A DNA stretch of 38,336 nt, from contig JAFDZY010000407.1 of the NCBI GenBank assembly GCA_018266685.1, positions 1 to 38,336 of the forward strand. Direction: 5' to 3'. Of the stretch, positions 30,902-38,336 are shown piece after piece. Each line of letters begins with the position of its first letter. Position 1 is the stretch's first letter. The notes beneath the pieces are model-generated. The model was given only the letters and a program-made list of their open reading frames with translations. It did no database searches and had not been told where the DNA came from. A program made the position numbers and the translations under genes. Source of the stretch: Bacteroidota bacterium. GTDB taxonomy: Bacteria > Bacteroidota > Bacteroidia > Flavobacteriales_F > PHOS-HE28.

Positions 30902-31323
30902 CCTCCCCGCGAGCGCTCGCTCGGCTTTTTGCCGAGTGGGCGCACTTGTTAGGGCCTCAGGCCCGCCGATCTTACTTGATCAACGCCAATGCCTCCGGCC
31001 TCATGTACCGCGCGATGTCCGCGTACGGAAGCACCACTGCCACGCTGCCCAAGGCATCCGCATCTCGGTCCACATGCGCGCTGCAGCATGTAACGCTCAA
31101 CCACTGTTCATACCTCCCCGCGAGCGCTCGCTCGGCTTTTTGCCGAGTGAGCGCACTTGTTAGGGCCTCAGGCCCGCCGATTTTACTTGATCAACGCCAA
31201 AGCCTCCGGCCTCATGTACCGCGCGATGTCCGCGTATGGAAGCACCATAACCATGTTGTATAAAACATCGATCTCCCGGTCTGCATGCGTGCTGCACCGT
31301 GCAACCCTTAACCAAAGTTCATT
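30902..31323. repeat. 211-bp direct tandem duplication
   Basis: The unit 30902-31112 is repeated at 31113-31323. Each unit contains a hairpin-rich linker (about 70 bp) and, on the minus strand, the last 47 codons of the secreted-protein gene. The linker has a GCGCTCGCTCGGC/GCCGAGTGAGCGC stem with a TTTTT loop (31124-31154) and GGGCCTCAGGCCC (31163-31175). The first 138 or so bases of the two units differ at only 4 positions; the remaining 70 or so differ heavily. Confidence 0.9.
30972..31112 (-). pseudogene. Duplicated C-terminal fragment of the downstream-of-parC secreted protein
   Basis: Translated in the same frame as the intact gene, this fragment reads a changed part (YEQWLSVTCCSAHVDRDADA) and then VVLPYADIARYMRPEALALI-K, identical to the intact C-terminus, with its own TAA at 30972-30974. 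It has no start codon or signal peptide and is a non-functional remnant of a tandem duplication. Confidence 0.8.
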
Positions 31324-31962
31324 CCGGTGCAGGTCGAAGTCCTCCACATACGGCGGCAATCCGCTGCGTTCAGCAAGGCAGGATTTGTACAAGTTCAACG
31401 AAGCAGTGAGCTCTTCCCGTTCTTCATCAGAACGTCCATGCTTCTGAAGGGAATCCTCAAGCAGCGCGATCTCGCGTTCCACCGCCATGTTCCACCGTTT
31501 TCCCACCAGATCGTTCACAGCGATCGATCCCCCTTGCGTGAAGAGCGAATCGAATTGCAGGCGTTCCCCGGTGCGCAGGTCGTAGTTGAAGTGGATGGAA
31601 AAATCTTCGCAGTACGCCCCGCACGCTTCCCCCGAAAATTCAAAGGAAAGCACGTTCCCCAAGGGCCGAGCCGATGTCCAGGTCAACGTGCTCAAGCGGG
31701 GAAGGCCGCCTTCGCCATCTCCCCATACCTGCTGGAACAACGGGCCTTTCAGCGTATCAATGTCCACTTCCAGCAGGTCCATGGCGAGGTCTCTATTGAT
31801 GCGCCCCGCCAACTGCGGTCGGTTCGCAATGCCCACCCTGGGGAAGCTGTACACTTGAAAGGGTTTCCACGGCTGTTTAGCCGCCAGCGTGTCGATCACC
31901 ACGGTCTGCGCCATACCGGCAATGGTGAGCAAAAGCGCCACGGGCAACACCTTGGCACGCAT
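31183..31962 (-). CDS. Secreted protein, DUF3298/RsiV-like
   Basis: The 259-residue protein has a signal peptide (MRAKVLPVALLLTIAGMAQ). The mature part, with FEFSGEACGAYCEDFSIHFNYDLRTGERLQFDSLF followed by a helical insertion (WNMAVEREIALLEDSLQ) and a C-terminal ADREIDVLYNMVMVLPYADI, resembles DUF3298/RsiV-type extracytoplasmic domains by eye; this is uncertain. Its start codon shares one base with the parC stop (TGATG), so it is translationally coupled to parC. The last 47 codons plus the 3' linker are duplicated directly downstream at 30902-31112. TTG 31965 is a less likely alternative start. Confidence 0.6.
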   Translation of the reverse strand: MRAKVLPVALLLTIAGMAQTVVIDTLAAKQPWKPFQVYSFPRVGIANRPQLAGRINRDLAMDLLEVDIDTLKGPLFQQVWGDGEGGLPRLSTLTWTSARPLGNVLSFEFSGEACGAYCEDFSIHFNYDLRTGERLQFDSLFTQGGSIAVNDLVGKRWNMAVEREIALLEDSLQKHGRSDEEREELTASLNLYKSCLAERSGLPPYVEDFDLHRNELWLRVARCSTHADREIDVLYNMVMVLPYADIARYMRPEALALIK

Positions 31963-34721
31963 CAATCCAGCCCCAGGTCCATCTGTTTGCCGGGCTTGTA
32001 GCCGATGATCGGATCATCTGGCGAACGGTCTTCCTGGTCCGTCTTTTCCACCTTGTGGCTCTTGCGGAACTCCTCCATGGGCGAGCGTTCCAGGCCTTCC
32101 TCTTCCGGCGGTGCCATGTGGCCGATCTCTTCCTCGGTGATCAGCATGCCCTGCTGTTCCTCCAGCTCGGGCGTCATCACGGTGAACACGTCGCCGGTGA
32201 GCTTGAGGTCCTTCACCTTGAAGGGCGTAAGCCGGTTGCCGATGGCCTTGATGCCTTTCACGGCGATGAATGCCGTTAGATCGACCTCCTCGTCGGGCCG
32301 GTCGTTGCTGCGCTTGTCGAAGGCCACGTGCAGTGTGGTGCCGGGCACCAGCGTGTGCAGCACCAATTTGCTTTCCGGATGCTCGGTGATGAAGAGCACC
32401 GGGTCACGCGCAGATTCCACCAGGAAGCGCTTCACGTTGTACTGCTGCTTCTCCCCTTCCCAGTACACGGCGGTGATGGGCGTTTCCGGGTCCCACTTCA
32501 CGATGGTGAGCGCTTCATCCGGGAAGTGTGTGCCCAGCACGAAGGGAAAGAGCTGGTAGTGGCCGGTGCTGAGGATCGCGAGGATCTTGTCGTCCCCGCT
32601 GAAACGGCCGAGGTAGCGCCCATGACCGGCCTCGTTGAGGCGGCGCACGGTGTCATCAAACCAGATGGGAATGGCGCCAAGCGTACTGCCACCGCGTTCC
32701 TTCTGCGTCACCTTGTGTACAATATGGCGCGTGAGCAAGTTGCCCTTGCTGCCGCGCCCTTTCACGGCCAGTTGGCCGAAGTCCACGTCGAACTGCGTTT
32801 TGCGCAAGTTGGGACGAGGCCTCAGCTGGATGCGCACGGTCTCGCTGGCACCGTCCGGGTTGGCGGTGAAGTAGAGCACCTTGCTGCCCTTGGTACCGTT
32901 GGTGAGGTCGTACTCCTTGTCGCGCGTGATGCCGGTGACGGCAAAGCGCTTCATGTAGCTCGGCCCTTGCGAACCGTCCTGGTACACCAAGTGGTAGATG
33001 GTGCGCTCGTCGTTCTTCTTCCACACGGCTGCATGCAGCACGCCCTTGCCCACGAACTTCTTGTCCGCCACCTTGGTCACCAGCATGGTGCCATCGGCAC
33101 GGAACACGATGATGTCGTCGATCTCCGAGCATTCGTCAACCTGCTCGAAGCTGCGCAGGCTCCAGCCGATGAAGCCTTCCTCGCGATCGAGGTAGAGCTT
33201 CTTGTTGGCCACGGCCACTGCGGTGGCCACGATGGTGTCGAAGGCGCGCAGCTCGGTCTTGCGCTCGCGGCCCGCCCCGTACTTGCGCTTGAGCTCCTTG
33301 AAGTAGTCGATGGCGTAGTCCACCAGCGCATTTAGCTTGGCCTGCACATCGGCCAGTTGTTCCTCCAGGCCCTTGATGTGCTCGTCAGCCTTGAAGCTGT
33401 CGAACTTGCTGATGCGCTTGATGCGGATCTCGGTGAGGCGCGTGATGTCCTCTTCGGTCACCGCGCGGCGCAGCTCCTTCACATAAGGCTTCAAGCCCTT
33501 GTCAATGAAGCTGATCACCTGTTCCCAAGTTTCGGCCTCCTCGATCTTGCGGTACACTTTCTTCTCGATGAAGATGCGCTCCAGCGAAGCGAAGTGCCAC
33601 TGCTCCTCCAGCTCGCGCTGCTTGATCCGCAGTTCCAGTTCCAGCAGGCGCAGCGTGTTCTCCGTGCTGGCCTTCAGCAGTTCGTTCACGCCCACGAAGC
33701 GGGGCTTGTCGTTCTCGATGACCACGGCGTTGGGCGCGATGCTCAGCTCGCAGTCGGTGAAGGCGAAGAGCGCGTCGATGGTGTTGTCCGGTGATACGCC
33801 TGCGGCAAGGTGGATCTGGATCTCCGCGTTGGCCGCCGTGTTGTCTTCGATGTGCCGCACCTTGATCTTGCCCTTGTCGTTGGCCTTGATGATGCTTTCA
33901 ATGAGGCTGGCCGTGGTGGTGCCGAATGGGATCTCGGTGATCACCAGCGTCTTGTTGTCCTCCTTGCGGATGCGCGCGCGGCAGCGGATGCGCCCGCCGC
34001 GCCGCCCTTCGTCGTAGTTGTCGGCATCGGCCAGGCCGGCCGTGGGGAAGTCGGGCAGCAGCTTGGGGTTCTTGCCCTTGAGAACGGCGATGCTGGCATC
34101 GATCAGCTCGTTGAAGTTGTGCGGCAGCACCTTGCAACTGAGGCCCACCGCGATGCCTTCGCCGCCCTGCGCCAGCAGCAGCGGGAATTTCACCGGCAGG
34201 AAGACCGGCTCCTTGTTGCGGCCGTCATAGCTGCTCTGCCATTCGGTGGTCTTGGGGTTGAAGACGACATCGTTGGCGAACTTGCTGAGGCGCGCTTCGA
34301 TGTAGCGGGGTGCGGCAGCACTGTCTCCGGTGAGGGTGTTGCCCCAGTTGCCCTGCATGTCGATCAGCAGGTCCTTCTGGCCCAGCTGCACCAACGCATC
34401 GCCGATGCTGGCATCGCCGTGCGGGTGGTACTGCATGGTGTGGCCGATGATGTTGGCCACCTTGTTGTAGCGCCCGTCGTCCAGCACTTTCATGCTGTGC
34501 AGGATGCGGCGCTGCACGGGCTTCAGGCCGTCGTACAACGCGGGCACGGCGCGTTCCAGGATCACGTAGCTGGCATAATCCAGGAACCATTCGCGGTACA
34601 TGCCGCTCACGCTGAAAGTGCCCGCTTGGCCGGCACCAGGCACGCCCTCCGGGGATGCGGCGCCAGTGCCGCCCGTCTCATCAACGTCGTCGTTCAATTG
34701 TTCTTCGGGTTCGTCGCTCAT
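31962..34721 (-). CDS. parC: DNA topoisomerase IV subunit A
   Basis: The 919-residue protein is a type IIA topoisomerase A subunit. The N-terminal core shows YASYVILERAVPALYDGLKPVQRRI, NIIGHTMQYHPHGDASIGDALV, the catalytic tyrosine in AAPRYIEARLSKFA (Tyr140), and GIAVGLSCKVLPHNFNEL. The GyrA-box, characteristic of GyrA, is not seen in the C-terminal half (SLRSFEQVDECSEIDDIIVFRADG, then KGSKVLYFTANPDG), so the ParC reading is preferred. The C-terminus carries a long acidic-basic tail. It acts with ParE, which is encoded upstream on the same strand, to decatenate chromosomes. The start ATG 34721 is chosen; the frame opens further upstream to 34781. Confidence 0.87.
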   Translation of the reverse strand: MSDEPEEQLNDDVDETGGTGAASPEGVPGAGQAGTFSVSGMYREWFLDYASYVILERAVPALYDGLKPVQRRILHSMKVLDDGRYNKVANIIGHTMQYHPHGDASIGDALVQLGQKDLLIDMQGNWGNTLTGDSAAAPRYIEARLSKFANDVVFNPKTTEWQSSYDGRNKEPVFLPVKFPLLLAQGGEGIAVGLSCKVLPHNFNELIDASIAVLKGKNPKLLPDFPTAGLADADNYDEGRRGGRIRCRARIRKEDNKTLVITEIPFGTTTASLIESIIKANDKGKIKVRHIEDNTAANAEIQIHLAAGVSPDNTIDALFAFTDCELSIAPNAVVIENDKPRFVGVNELLKASTENTLRLLELELRIKQRELEEQWHFASLERIFIEKKVYRKIEEAETWEQVISFIDKGLKPYVKELRRAVTEEDITRLTEIRIKRISKFDSFKADEHIKGLEEQLADVQAKLNALVDYAIDYFKELKRKYGAGRERKTELRAFDTIVATAVAVANKKLYLDREEGFIGWSLRSFEQVDECSEIDDIIVFRADGTMLVTKVADKKFVGKGVLHAAVWKKNDERTIYHLVYQDGSQGPSYMKRFAVTGITRDKEYDLTNGTKGSKVLYFTANPDGASETVRIQLRPRPNLRKTQFDVDFGQLAVKGRGSKGNLLTRHIVHKVTQKERGGSTLGAIPIWFDDTVRRLNEAGHGRYLGRFSGDDKILAILSTGHYQLFPFVLGTHFPDEALTIVKWDPETPITAVYWEGEKQQYNVKRFLVESARDPVLFITEHPESKLVLHTLVPGTTLHVAFDKRSNDRPDEEVDLTAFIAVKGIKAIGNRLTPFKVKDLKLTGDVFTVMTPELEEQQGMLITEEEIGHMAPPEEEGLERSPMEEFRKSHKVEKTDQEDRSPDDPIIGYKPGKQMDLGLD

Positions 34722-34750
34722 CAGGTTTTCTGCCCACGGCGGAAGGGATA

Positions 34751-35176
34751 CTATGGGTTGGCTACGGTGCAATACCGCCACGCCTTTGTCAGGCTGAACT
34801 GCACCTTCAATTGGTAATCAAAACAATAGGAAGTGCCCGGCACCACGTGGTGGTAAGGGCGCTCCTGCGAAGGCGGCGCTTCATCGGAATAGTCAAAGAC
34901 CTCACCGGTGTTCACCTGGGTGACGTACAGTTTCCAATCCGTGCCGGGAGACAGCAAGTCCGTGCGGACATGGACCGTTTGCTCCACCAGCGTGTCCACG
35001 GGCTGCCCGCCGCTGTACACAATGCGCGTGGTGTCCGAAACAAGTTCGACCAAGGCCGGGCCGCTGTAGTCGGGGTCCAGCGGGTTGCTGGTGAGCGCGG
35101 CGGGATCGAGGTCGTCCTTCAAGCAGCCCGATAGACCGAGTGCCACAGGGAGAAGCAGGAACAGCGCGCGTTTCAT
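34751..35176 (-). CDS. Small lipoprotein, unknown family
   Basis: The 141-residue protein begins with a lipoprotein signal peptide, MKRALFLLLPVALGLSGCLK, whose LSGC lipobox gives a lipidated Cys18. The mature part is a beta-rich domain: LVELVSDTTRIVYSGGQ, WKLYVTQVNTGEVFDYSDE and SYCFDYQLKVQFSL. I do not recognise a family; an immunoglobulin-like or small surface lipoprotein is possible. The gene is 29 bp upstream of parC on the same strand and probably shares its transcript. Upstream lies the pair of inverted palindromic repeats at 35192-35280. Confidence 0.65.
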   Translation of the reverse strand: MKRALFLLLPVALGLSGCLKDDLDPAALTSNPLDPDYSGPALVELVSDTTRIVYSGGQPVDTLVEQTVHVRTDLLSPGTDWKLYVTQVNTGEVFDYSDEAPPSQERPYHHVVPGTSYCFDYQLKVQFSLTKAWRYCTVANP

Positions 35177-35191
35177 CGGCCCGTATTAAAA

Positions 35192-35280
35192 CTTGCGCGA
35201 GCGTCCACGCTCGTGCCGATCACCATCCAACTCATCCTCGCAAGAGAAGTGGGAAGCACGAGCGTGGACGCTCGCGCAAG
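35192..35280. repeat. Perfect 25-bp inverted repeat made of two CGAGCG-TGGA-CGCTCG palindromes
   Basis: Two 25-base arms (35192-35216 and 35256-35280) are perfect reverse complements, separated by 39 bp. Each arm itself contains a hairpin, CGAGCGTGGACGCTCG or its inverse, with a TGGA/TCCA loop. The pair sits in the 124-bp spacer between the signal-peptide protein gene and the lipoprotein gene, both on the minus strand. A third copy lies at 36000-36024. Confidence 0.85.
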
Positions 35281-35300
35281 AGAAATTTCAAATGCGCGCT

Positions 35301-36008
35301 TCATCGGGTCAAATTCCAAGTAAGCCCACCCTGCCACGTACCACCATCGGGTCCCGGCATCCAGCTCAGGCCATCAAAGCGCAGTTTCTCCTTGTCGATG
35401 AACTCCGGCTTGGCACGCTGGCCGGAGCGCCAATACAGGTAGGCCGTGGTGCCTGCAAAGAGCGCGGTGATGCCCGCCGCCACCATGAAGCCATTTCGGG
35501 CCTTGTCGAACTCCTCCTTGTGCGCAGGCATAGTTTGCGTCTTCAGCACAGTGATGCCATGCGGCGAGGAGGCATCGTCGTACGCGGCGCGGTCATCGTC
35601 CAGCCGATCGTGCGCTTTTTTCATGTTGGCGTACTTGAACGCCGTGTACACCAATGCACCGCTGGTGACCACCGCAGGTACCAGCCGCATTACGCGCATG
35701 TCCTTGCGGTAGCGCTCCATGTCGCGCTGGTACACCAGGTATTCGGTGGAATACGGCAGGCGCAACGTGAACGCACTGGTGCCGCTGGGAATGGTGAGGG
35801 TGGTGTCCACCACCTTGCGTTGCGGCGCCCAAAAGCTGAAGTGGTGCGGACCTTCCAACAGCTCCACCTCGCCTTTCTGCAAGGTGAACTTGTGGTCCAG
35901 CTGGTACATGAAGTTGGCGGGATCGATCTTCAGGTAGAGCGTGCCCGCGCTTTGCGCCATGAGCACACCACAGGACGCGATCAGGGAGAAGACCATCGAC
36001 ACGAGCAT
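35301..36008 (-). CDS. Signal-peptide protein with internal membrane segment, unknown function
   Basis: From ATG 36008 the protein has 235 residues. It starts with a signal peptide (MLVSMVFSLIASCGVLMAQ) and a PEGA-like or beta-sandwich domain (GTLYLKIDPANFMYQLDHKF, then VELLEGPHHFSFWAPQRKVV, then TLTIPSGTSAFTLRL). A central coiled, charged segment (YQRDMERYRKDMRVMRLV) is followed by membrane-like helices (VPAVVTSGALVYTAFKYA and MVAAGITALFAGTTAYLYW). The first codons lie inside a REP-like repeat (36000-36024), which supplies the ATG; ATG 35996 is the downstream alternative but gives a very short signal peptide. The frame is open further upstream to 36512, without a plausible start. The end matches the minus-strand cluster between parE and parC. 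Confidence 0.6.
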   Translation of the reverse strand: MLVSMVFSLIASCGVLMAQSAGTLYLKIDPANFMYQLDHKFTLQKGEVELLEGPHHFSFWAPQRKVVDTTLTIPSGTSAFTLRLPYSTEYLVYQRDMERYRKDMRVMRLVPAVVTSGALVYTAFKYANMKKAHDRLDDDRAAYDDASSPHGITVLKTQTMPAHKEEFDKARNGFMVAAGITALFAGTTAYLYWRSGQRAKPEFIDKEKLRFDGLSWMPGPDGGTWQGGLTWNLTR

Positions 36009-36024
36009 GGACGCTCGCGTCAGT
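36000..36024. repeat. Third copy of the CGAGCG-TGGA-CGCTCG repeat at a gene start
   Basis: CGAGCATGGACGCTCG (36002-36017) and its flanks match the 25-base arm at 35256-35280 at 21 of 25 positions. The change from CGTGG to CATGG creates, on the minus strand, the ATG predicted to start the signal-peptide protein (36006-36008). Confidence 0.7.
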
Positions 36025-36070
36025 GTCTGTTTGAACAACCACGGATGGGCACGGGCCGTGATCGCGGAGA

Positions 36071-36250
36071 CTAAACCTCCGCTGCCCTCGGCTTGCAACG
36101 CGTGTATACCGCCAAGCCCAAAAGGCCGATGGCAACACCGAAGACCACGCCCAGCACAAGGTCGTTCTTCATAGTGGCCAATTGGGTGACCCCAAGAGTG
36201 AGAACGGCCAGGCCGGCCGTCATCAGCGCGATGGAGCGTTTCTTGTGCAT
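36071..36250 (-). CDS. Small membrane protein, 59 residues
   Basis: ATG at 36250 to TAG at 36071 encodes 59 residues with two membrane helices: MHKKRSIALMTAGLAVLTLG followed by VTQLATM, then KNDLVLGVVFGVAIGLLGLA with VYTRCKPRAAEV at the end. A basic N-terminus and basic C-terminal tail suggest both termini face the cytoplasm. It lies 62 bp upstream of the signal-peptide gene on the same strand and about 275 bp downstream of parE. No family is recognised. Codon use is like the neighbours, so I consider it a real gene. Confidence 0.55.
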   Translation of the reverse strand: MHKKRSIALMTAGLAVLTLGVTQLATMKNDLVLGVVFGVAIGLLGLAVYTRCKPRAAEV

Positions 36251-36370
36251 GAGTCCGTGTTTGGTTCTTTGAGCGATGGTAGTGAACCGCGAATTTAGCT
36301 CCGTACGCCTTGCCAGAGCAATCGCGTCTTATCCGTGCGGCTGGCCGTGCATTTACACGCTGATTTGAAC

Positions 36371-36455
36371 CATGAATCCACACGGATGAATGCATGCTTT
36401 CTCCAAGCAGCCACATTCGATTAATATCCGTGTTCATCCGTGTTATTTCCATGAT
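36371..36455. repeat. Imperfect inverted repeat of CACGGATGAA type
   Basis: ACACGGATGAA (36380-36390) and TTCATCCGTGT (36433-36443) are perfect inverted partners, and the flanks (GAACCATGAATCC and ATTTCCATGATTC) extend the similarity. A further CCGTGTTCATCCGTG is present. This looks like an intergenic repeat unit known in outline from Bacteroidota spacers; the region 36251-36524 shows no gene that I can support. Confidence 0.6.
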
Positions 36456-36469
36456 TCTCAGAGTTCCCT

Positions 36470-36493
36470 CAAGGTCTCCCGGAGGGGACCTTG
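36470..36493 (-). other. GC-rich hairpin downstream of parE
   Basis: CAAGGTCTCC (36470-36479) and GGGGACCTTG (36484-36493) form a 10-bp stem with one G-U pair and a CGGA loop. It lies 31 bp past the parE stop. There is no T-tract, so it may protect the mRNA end or act with Rho rather than be an intrinsic terminator. Confidence 0.5.
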
Positions 36494-36524
36494 CAGGAGA
36501 TCGCCCAATCATCTGATCTTCTGA

Positions 36525-38336
36525 TCATTCCTCCACTTCGTTCATTTCCAATTTCTCCGCAATGGCGCGCACGGTGGCCGCCCGCGCTTCTTCGGCGCTT
36601 TCCTCCACCAGGTCCTTCTCCACCTTCAGGTTGCCGATGATGAAGCCTTGCCGGTCGGGCGTGTTCTTGCCCATGTAGAAACCGAGCAGGTCCTGCACCT
36701 TGGCGTCCTTGGTGATCATCACCGGCTCCAGGCGGATGTCGGGGCCGATGAAGTGCTTGAACTCATCGGGGCTGATCTCGCCCAAGCCCTTGAACCGCGT
36801 GATCTCCGCGCTCTTGCCCAGCTTGGCGATGGCGCGCTGCCGCTCCTCGTCGCTGTAGCAGTAGATGGTCTCCTTCTTGTTGCGCACTCGGAACAGCGGC
36901 GTTTGCAGGATGTAGAGGTGGTCGTTCTTCACCAGGTCGGGGAAGAACTGGAGGAAGAAGGTCATCAGCAGCAGGCGGATGTGCATGCCGTCCACGTCGG
37001 CATCGGTGGCGATGACGATCTTGTTGTAGCGCAGGCCGTCCATGCCGTCCTCGATGTCCAGCGCGGCCTGGATCAGGTTGAATTCCTCGTTCTCGTACAC
37101 GATCTTCTTGGTGAGACCGTAGCTGTTCAGCGGCTTGCCCTTCAGGCTGAACACGGCCTGCGTCTCCACGTCGCGGCTTTTGGTGATGCTGCCGCTGGCG
37201 CTGTCGCCCTCGGTGATGAAGAGCGTGCTTTCCTCACGCCGGTCCTCCTTCTTGGATGCATCGCTGAGGTGGATGCGGCAATCACGGAGCTTCTTGTTGT
37301 GCAGGCTGGATTTCTTGGCGCGCTCGCGGGCCAGCTTACGGATGCCGCTGAGCTCCTTGCGCTCGCGCTCGTTCTGCAGGATGCGCGCTTGCAGCACCTC
37401 CGCCACGGACGGGTTCTTGTGCAGGAAGTTGTCCAGCTCGCGACCGAGGAAATCGCCCACAAAGCTGCGCATGCTCTGCCCGCCGGGCTCCACTTCCAGG
37501 CTGCCCAGCTTGGTCTTGGTCTGGCTCTCGAACACCGGCTCCACCACCTTCACGCTCACCGCCGCCACGATGCCCGTCCGGCAGTCGCCGGCCTCCCAGT
37601 CCTTCTTGAAGAATTCCTTGATGGTCTTGGCCACGGCCTCGCGGAAGGCGCCCTGGTGCGTGCCGCCCTGCGTAGTGTGCTGGCCGTTGACGAAGCTGTA
37701 GTATTCCTCGCCGTAGTGGTTGGCGTGGGTGATGGCCACTTCAATGTCGTCGCCGATGAGGCGGATGATGGGGTACAGCGGCTCGCCGTCCATCTTGGTC
37801 TCCAGCAGGTCCAGCAGTCCGTTCTTGCTCTGGAAGCGCCGCCCGTTGTACACGATGGTGAGGCCGGTGTTCAGGTAGCAGTAGTTCCACAGCAGGCGCT
37901 CGATGTGCTGCTCGCGGAACTGGTATTGCTTGAACATCTGGTCGTCCGGCTCAAAGACCACGCGCGTGCCGTTGGCCTCTTCGCTCTTCACCAGTTTTTC
38001 ATCCTTGCGCAGCACGCCGCGGTCGAACTCGGCGCGCTTCATCTGCCCGTCGCGGTAGCTTTCGATCTTGAACCAGGTGCTCAGGGCGTTCACCGCCTTG
38101 GTGCCCACGCCGTTCAGGCCCACGCTCTTCTTGAAGGCCTTGCTGTCGTACTTGGCGCCGGTATTGATCTTGCTCACCACGTCGATTACCTTGCCCAGCG
38201 GCACGCCGCGTCCGTAGTCACGCACTTCCACGCGCGGGCCTTCGATGGTGACCTCCACCTTCTTGCCGTGGCCCATCACAAATTCGTCGATGCAGTTGTC
38301 CAGCACTTCCTTCAGCAGGATGTAGATGCCGTCGTC
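36525..38336 (-). CDS. parE: DNA topoisomerase IV subunit B (N-terminus outside window)
   Basis: The frame is open to the right-hand window edge; 603 residues are seen and perhaps 25-40 N-terminal residues are missing. The ATPase (GHKL) domain has [28 protein letters not shown], and [19 protein letters not shown] transducer region ([20 protein letters not shown]) is followed by the TOPRIM domain: [48 protein letters not shown], and [18 protein letters not shown]. ParE pairs with ParC, encoded further downstream on the same strand with three small genes in between. GyrB is the alternative; the GHGK(K/R) start and the linkage to parC favour ParE. Confidence 0.9.
   Translation of the reverse strand, partial: DDGIYILLKEVLDNCIDEFVMGHGKKVEVTIEGPRVEVRDYGRGVPLGKVIDVVSKINTGAKYDSKAFKKSVGLNGVGTKAVNALSTWFKIESYRDGQMKRAEFDRGVLRKDEKLVKSEEANGTRVVFEPDDQMFKQYQFREQHIERLLWNYCYLNTGLTIVYNGRRFQSKNGLLDLLETKMDGEPLYPIIRLIGDDIEVAITHANHYGEEYYSFVNGQHTTQGGTHQGAFREAVAKTIKEFFKKDWEAGDCRTGIVAAVSVKVVEPVFESQTKTKLGSLEVEPGGQSMRSFVGDFLGRELDNFLHKNPSVAEVLQARILQNERERKELSGIRKLARERAKKSSLHNKKLRDCRIHLSDASKKEDRREESTLFITEGDSASGSITKSRDVETQAVFSLKGKPLNSYGLTKKIVYENEEFNLIQAALDIEDGMDGLRYNKIVIATDADVDGMHIRLLLMTFFLQFFPDLVKNDHLYILQTPLFRVRNKKETIYCYSDEERQRAIAKLGKSAEITRFKGLGEISPDEFKHFIGPDIRLEPVMITKDAKVQDLLGFYMGKNTPDRQGFIIGNLKVEKDLVEESAEEARAATVRAIAEKLEMNEVEE

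Noticed and set aside
30902-31182. Linker beginning with CCTAACAAGTGC on the minus strand, reminiscent of an integron attC core.
   Set aside because: The inner core rule (RYYYAAC) fails by one base, no partner GTTRRRY occurs at the right distance outside coding sequence, and no integrase is seen.
30688-31447. Plus-strand frames in the duplicated region with repeated LVRASGPPILLDQ.
   Set aside because: They are antisense to the nucleotidyltransferase gene and the secreted-protein gene end; the repeated peptide comes from the DNA duplication.

Overview
The window looks like a chromosome segment of a GC-rich member of the Bacteroidota, probably an uncultured Flavobacteriales-like lineage. The evidence is as follows. 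Several promoters fit the Bacteroidota primary-sigma pattern (TTG, 19 bp, TAnnTTTG) and most starts lack a Shine-Dalgarno sequence. There is a bTHX-type small ribosomal protein, a Bacteroidota-type START-like protein, a fused RibBA, a very long TamB-like protein, and topoisomerase IV subunits in the Bacteroidota style. The set fmt, HU, YqgE/AlgH, class IV aminotransferase and START-like also fits the phylum (synteny recalled from memory, not searched).

Layout. 1-3.1 kb is accessory DNA: the C-terminal end of a probable DNA methyltransferase, a small PD-(D/E)XK nuclease-like protein, a REP-associated tyrosine transposase (RAYT) surrounded and interrupted by its palindromic REP elements, a HIRAN-domain protein, GTTGTC-rich spacer repeats and a 39-residue membrane protein. 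3.2-7.5 kb holds a hypothetical protein, a SixA-like phosphatase, two envelope or membrane proteins and a branched-chain aminotransferase (ilvE). 7.6-12.2 kb holds RecQ, 3-methyladenine glycosylase and fmt in one direction, then HU and a TrmH-like methyltransferase. 12.2-16.8 kb holds a THX-like protein with a lysine-alanine tail, pdxH, YqgE/AlgH, a class IV PLP enzyme, a GmhB-like phosphatase, a rhomboid protease, a small lipoprotein and tRNA-Met. 16.9-23 kb holds a START-like protein with a long histone-H1-like N-terminal tail, an LptF/LptG permease, two glycosyltransferases and ribBA. 23-30.5 kb holds the large tamB gene, tsaD, a TPR protein and a tandem universal stress protein.

30.5-38.3 kb is entirely on the minus strand. 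In transcription order it runs parE (5' end outside the window), a 59-residue membrane protein, a signal-peptide protein, a lipoprotein, parC, a secreted protein whose 3' end is tandemly duplicated, and an orphan minimal nucleotidyltransferase.

Most genes are housekeeping: DNA topology and repair, translation initiation and tRNA modification, cofactor synthesis, and outer-membrane and polysaccharide assembly. The most unusual signals are four. First, two palindromic repeat families share a TGGA loop; one copy lies in frame inside the RAYT gene and another supplies a predicted start codon. Second, two unrelated proteins carry lysine/alanine-rich histone-like tails. Third, a 211-bp tandem duplication contains a gene-end fragment and shows a sharp divergence boundary. 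Fourth, the methyltransferase fragment has a small nuclease-like neighbour. No function was confirmed by database search; all family calls come from reading the sequence.
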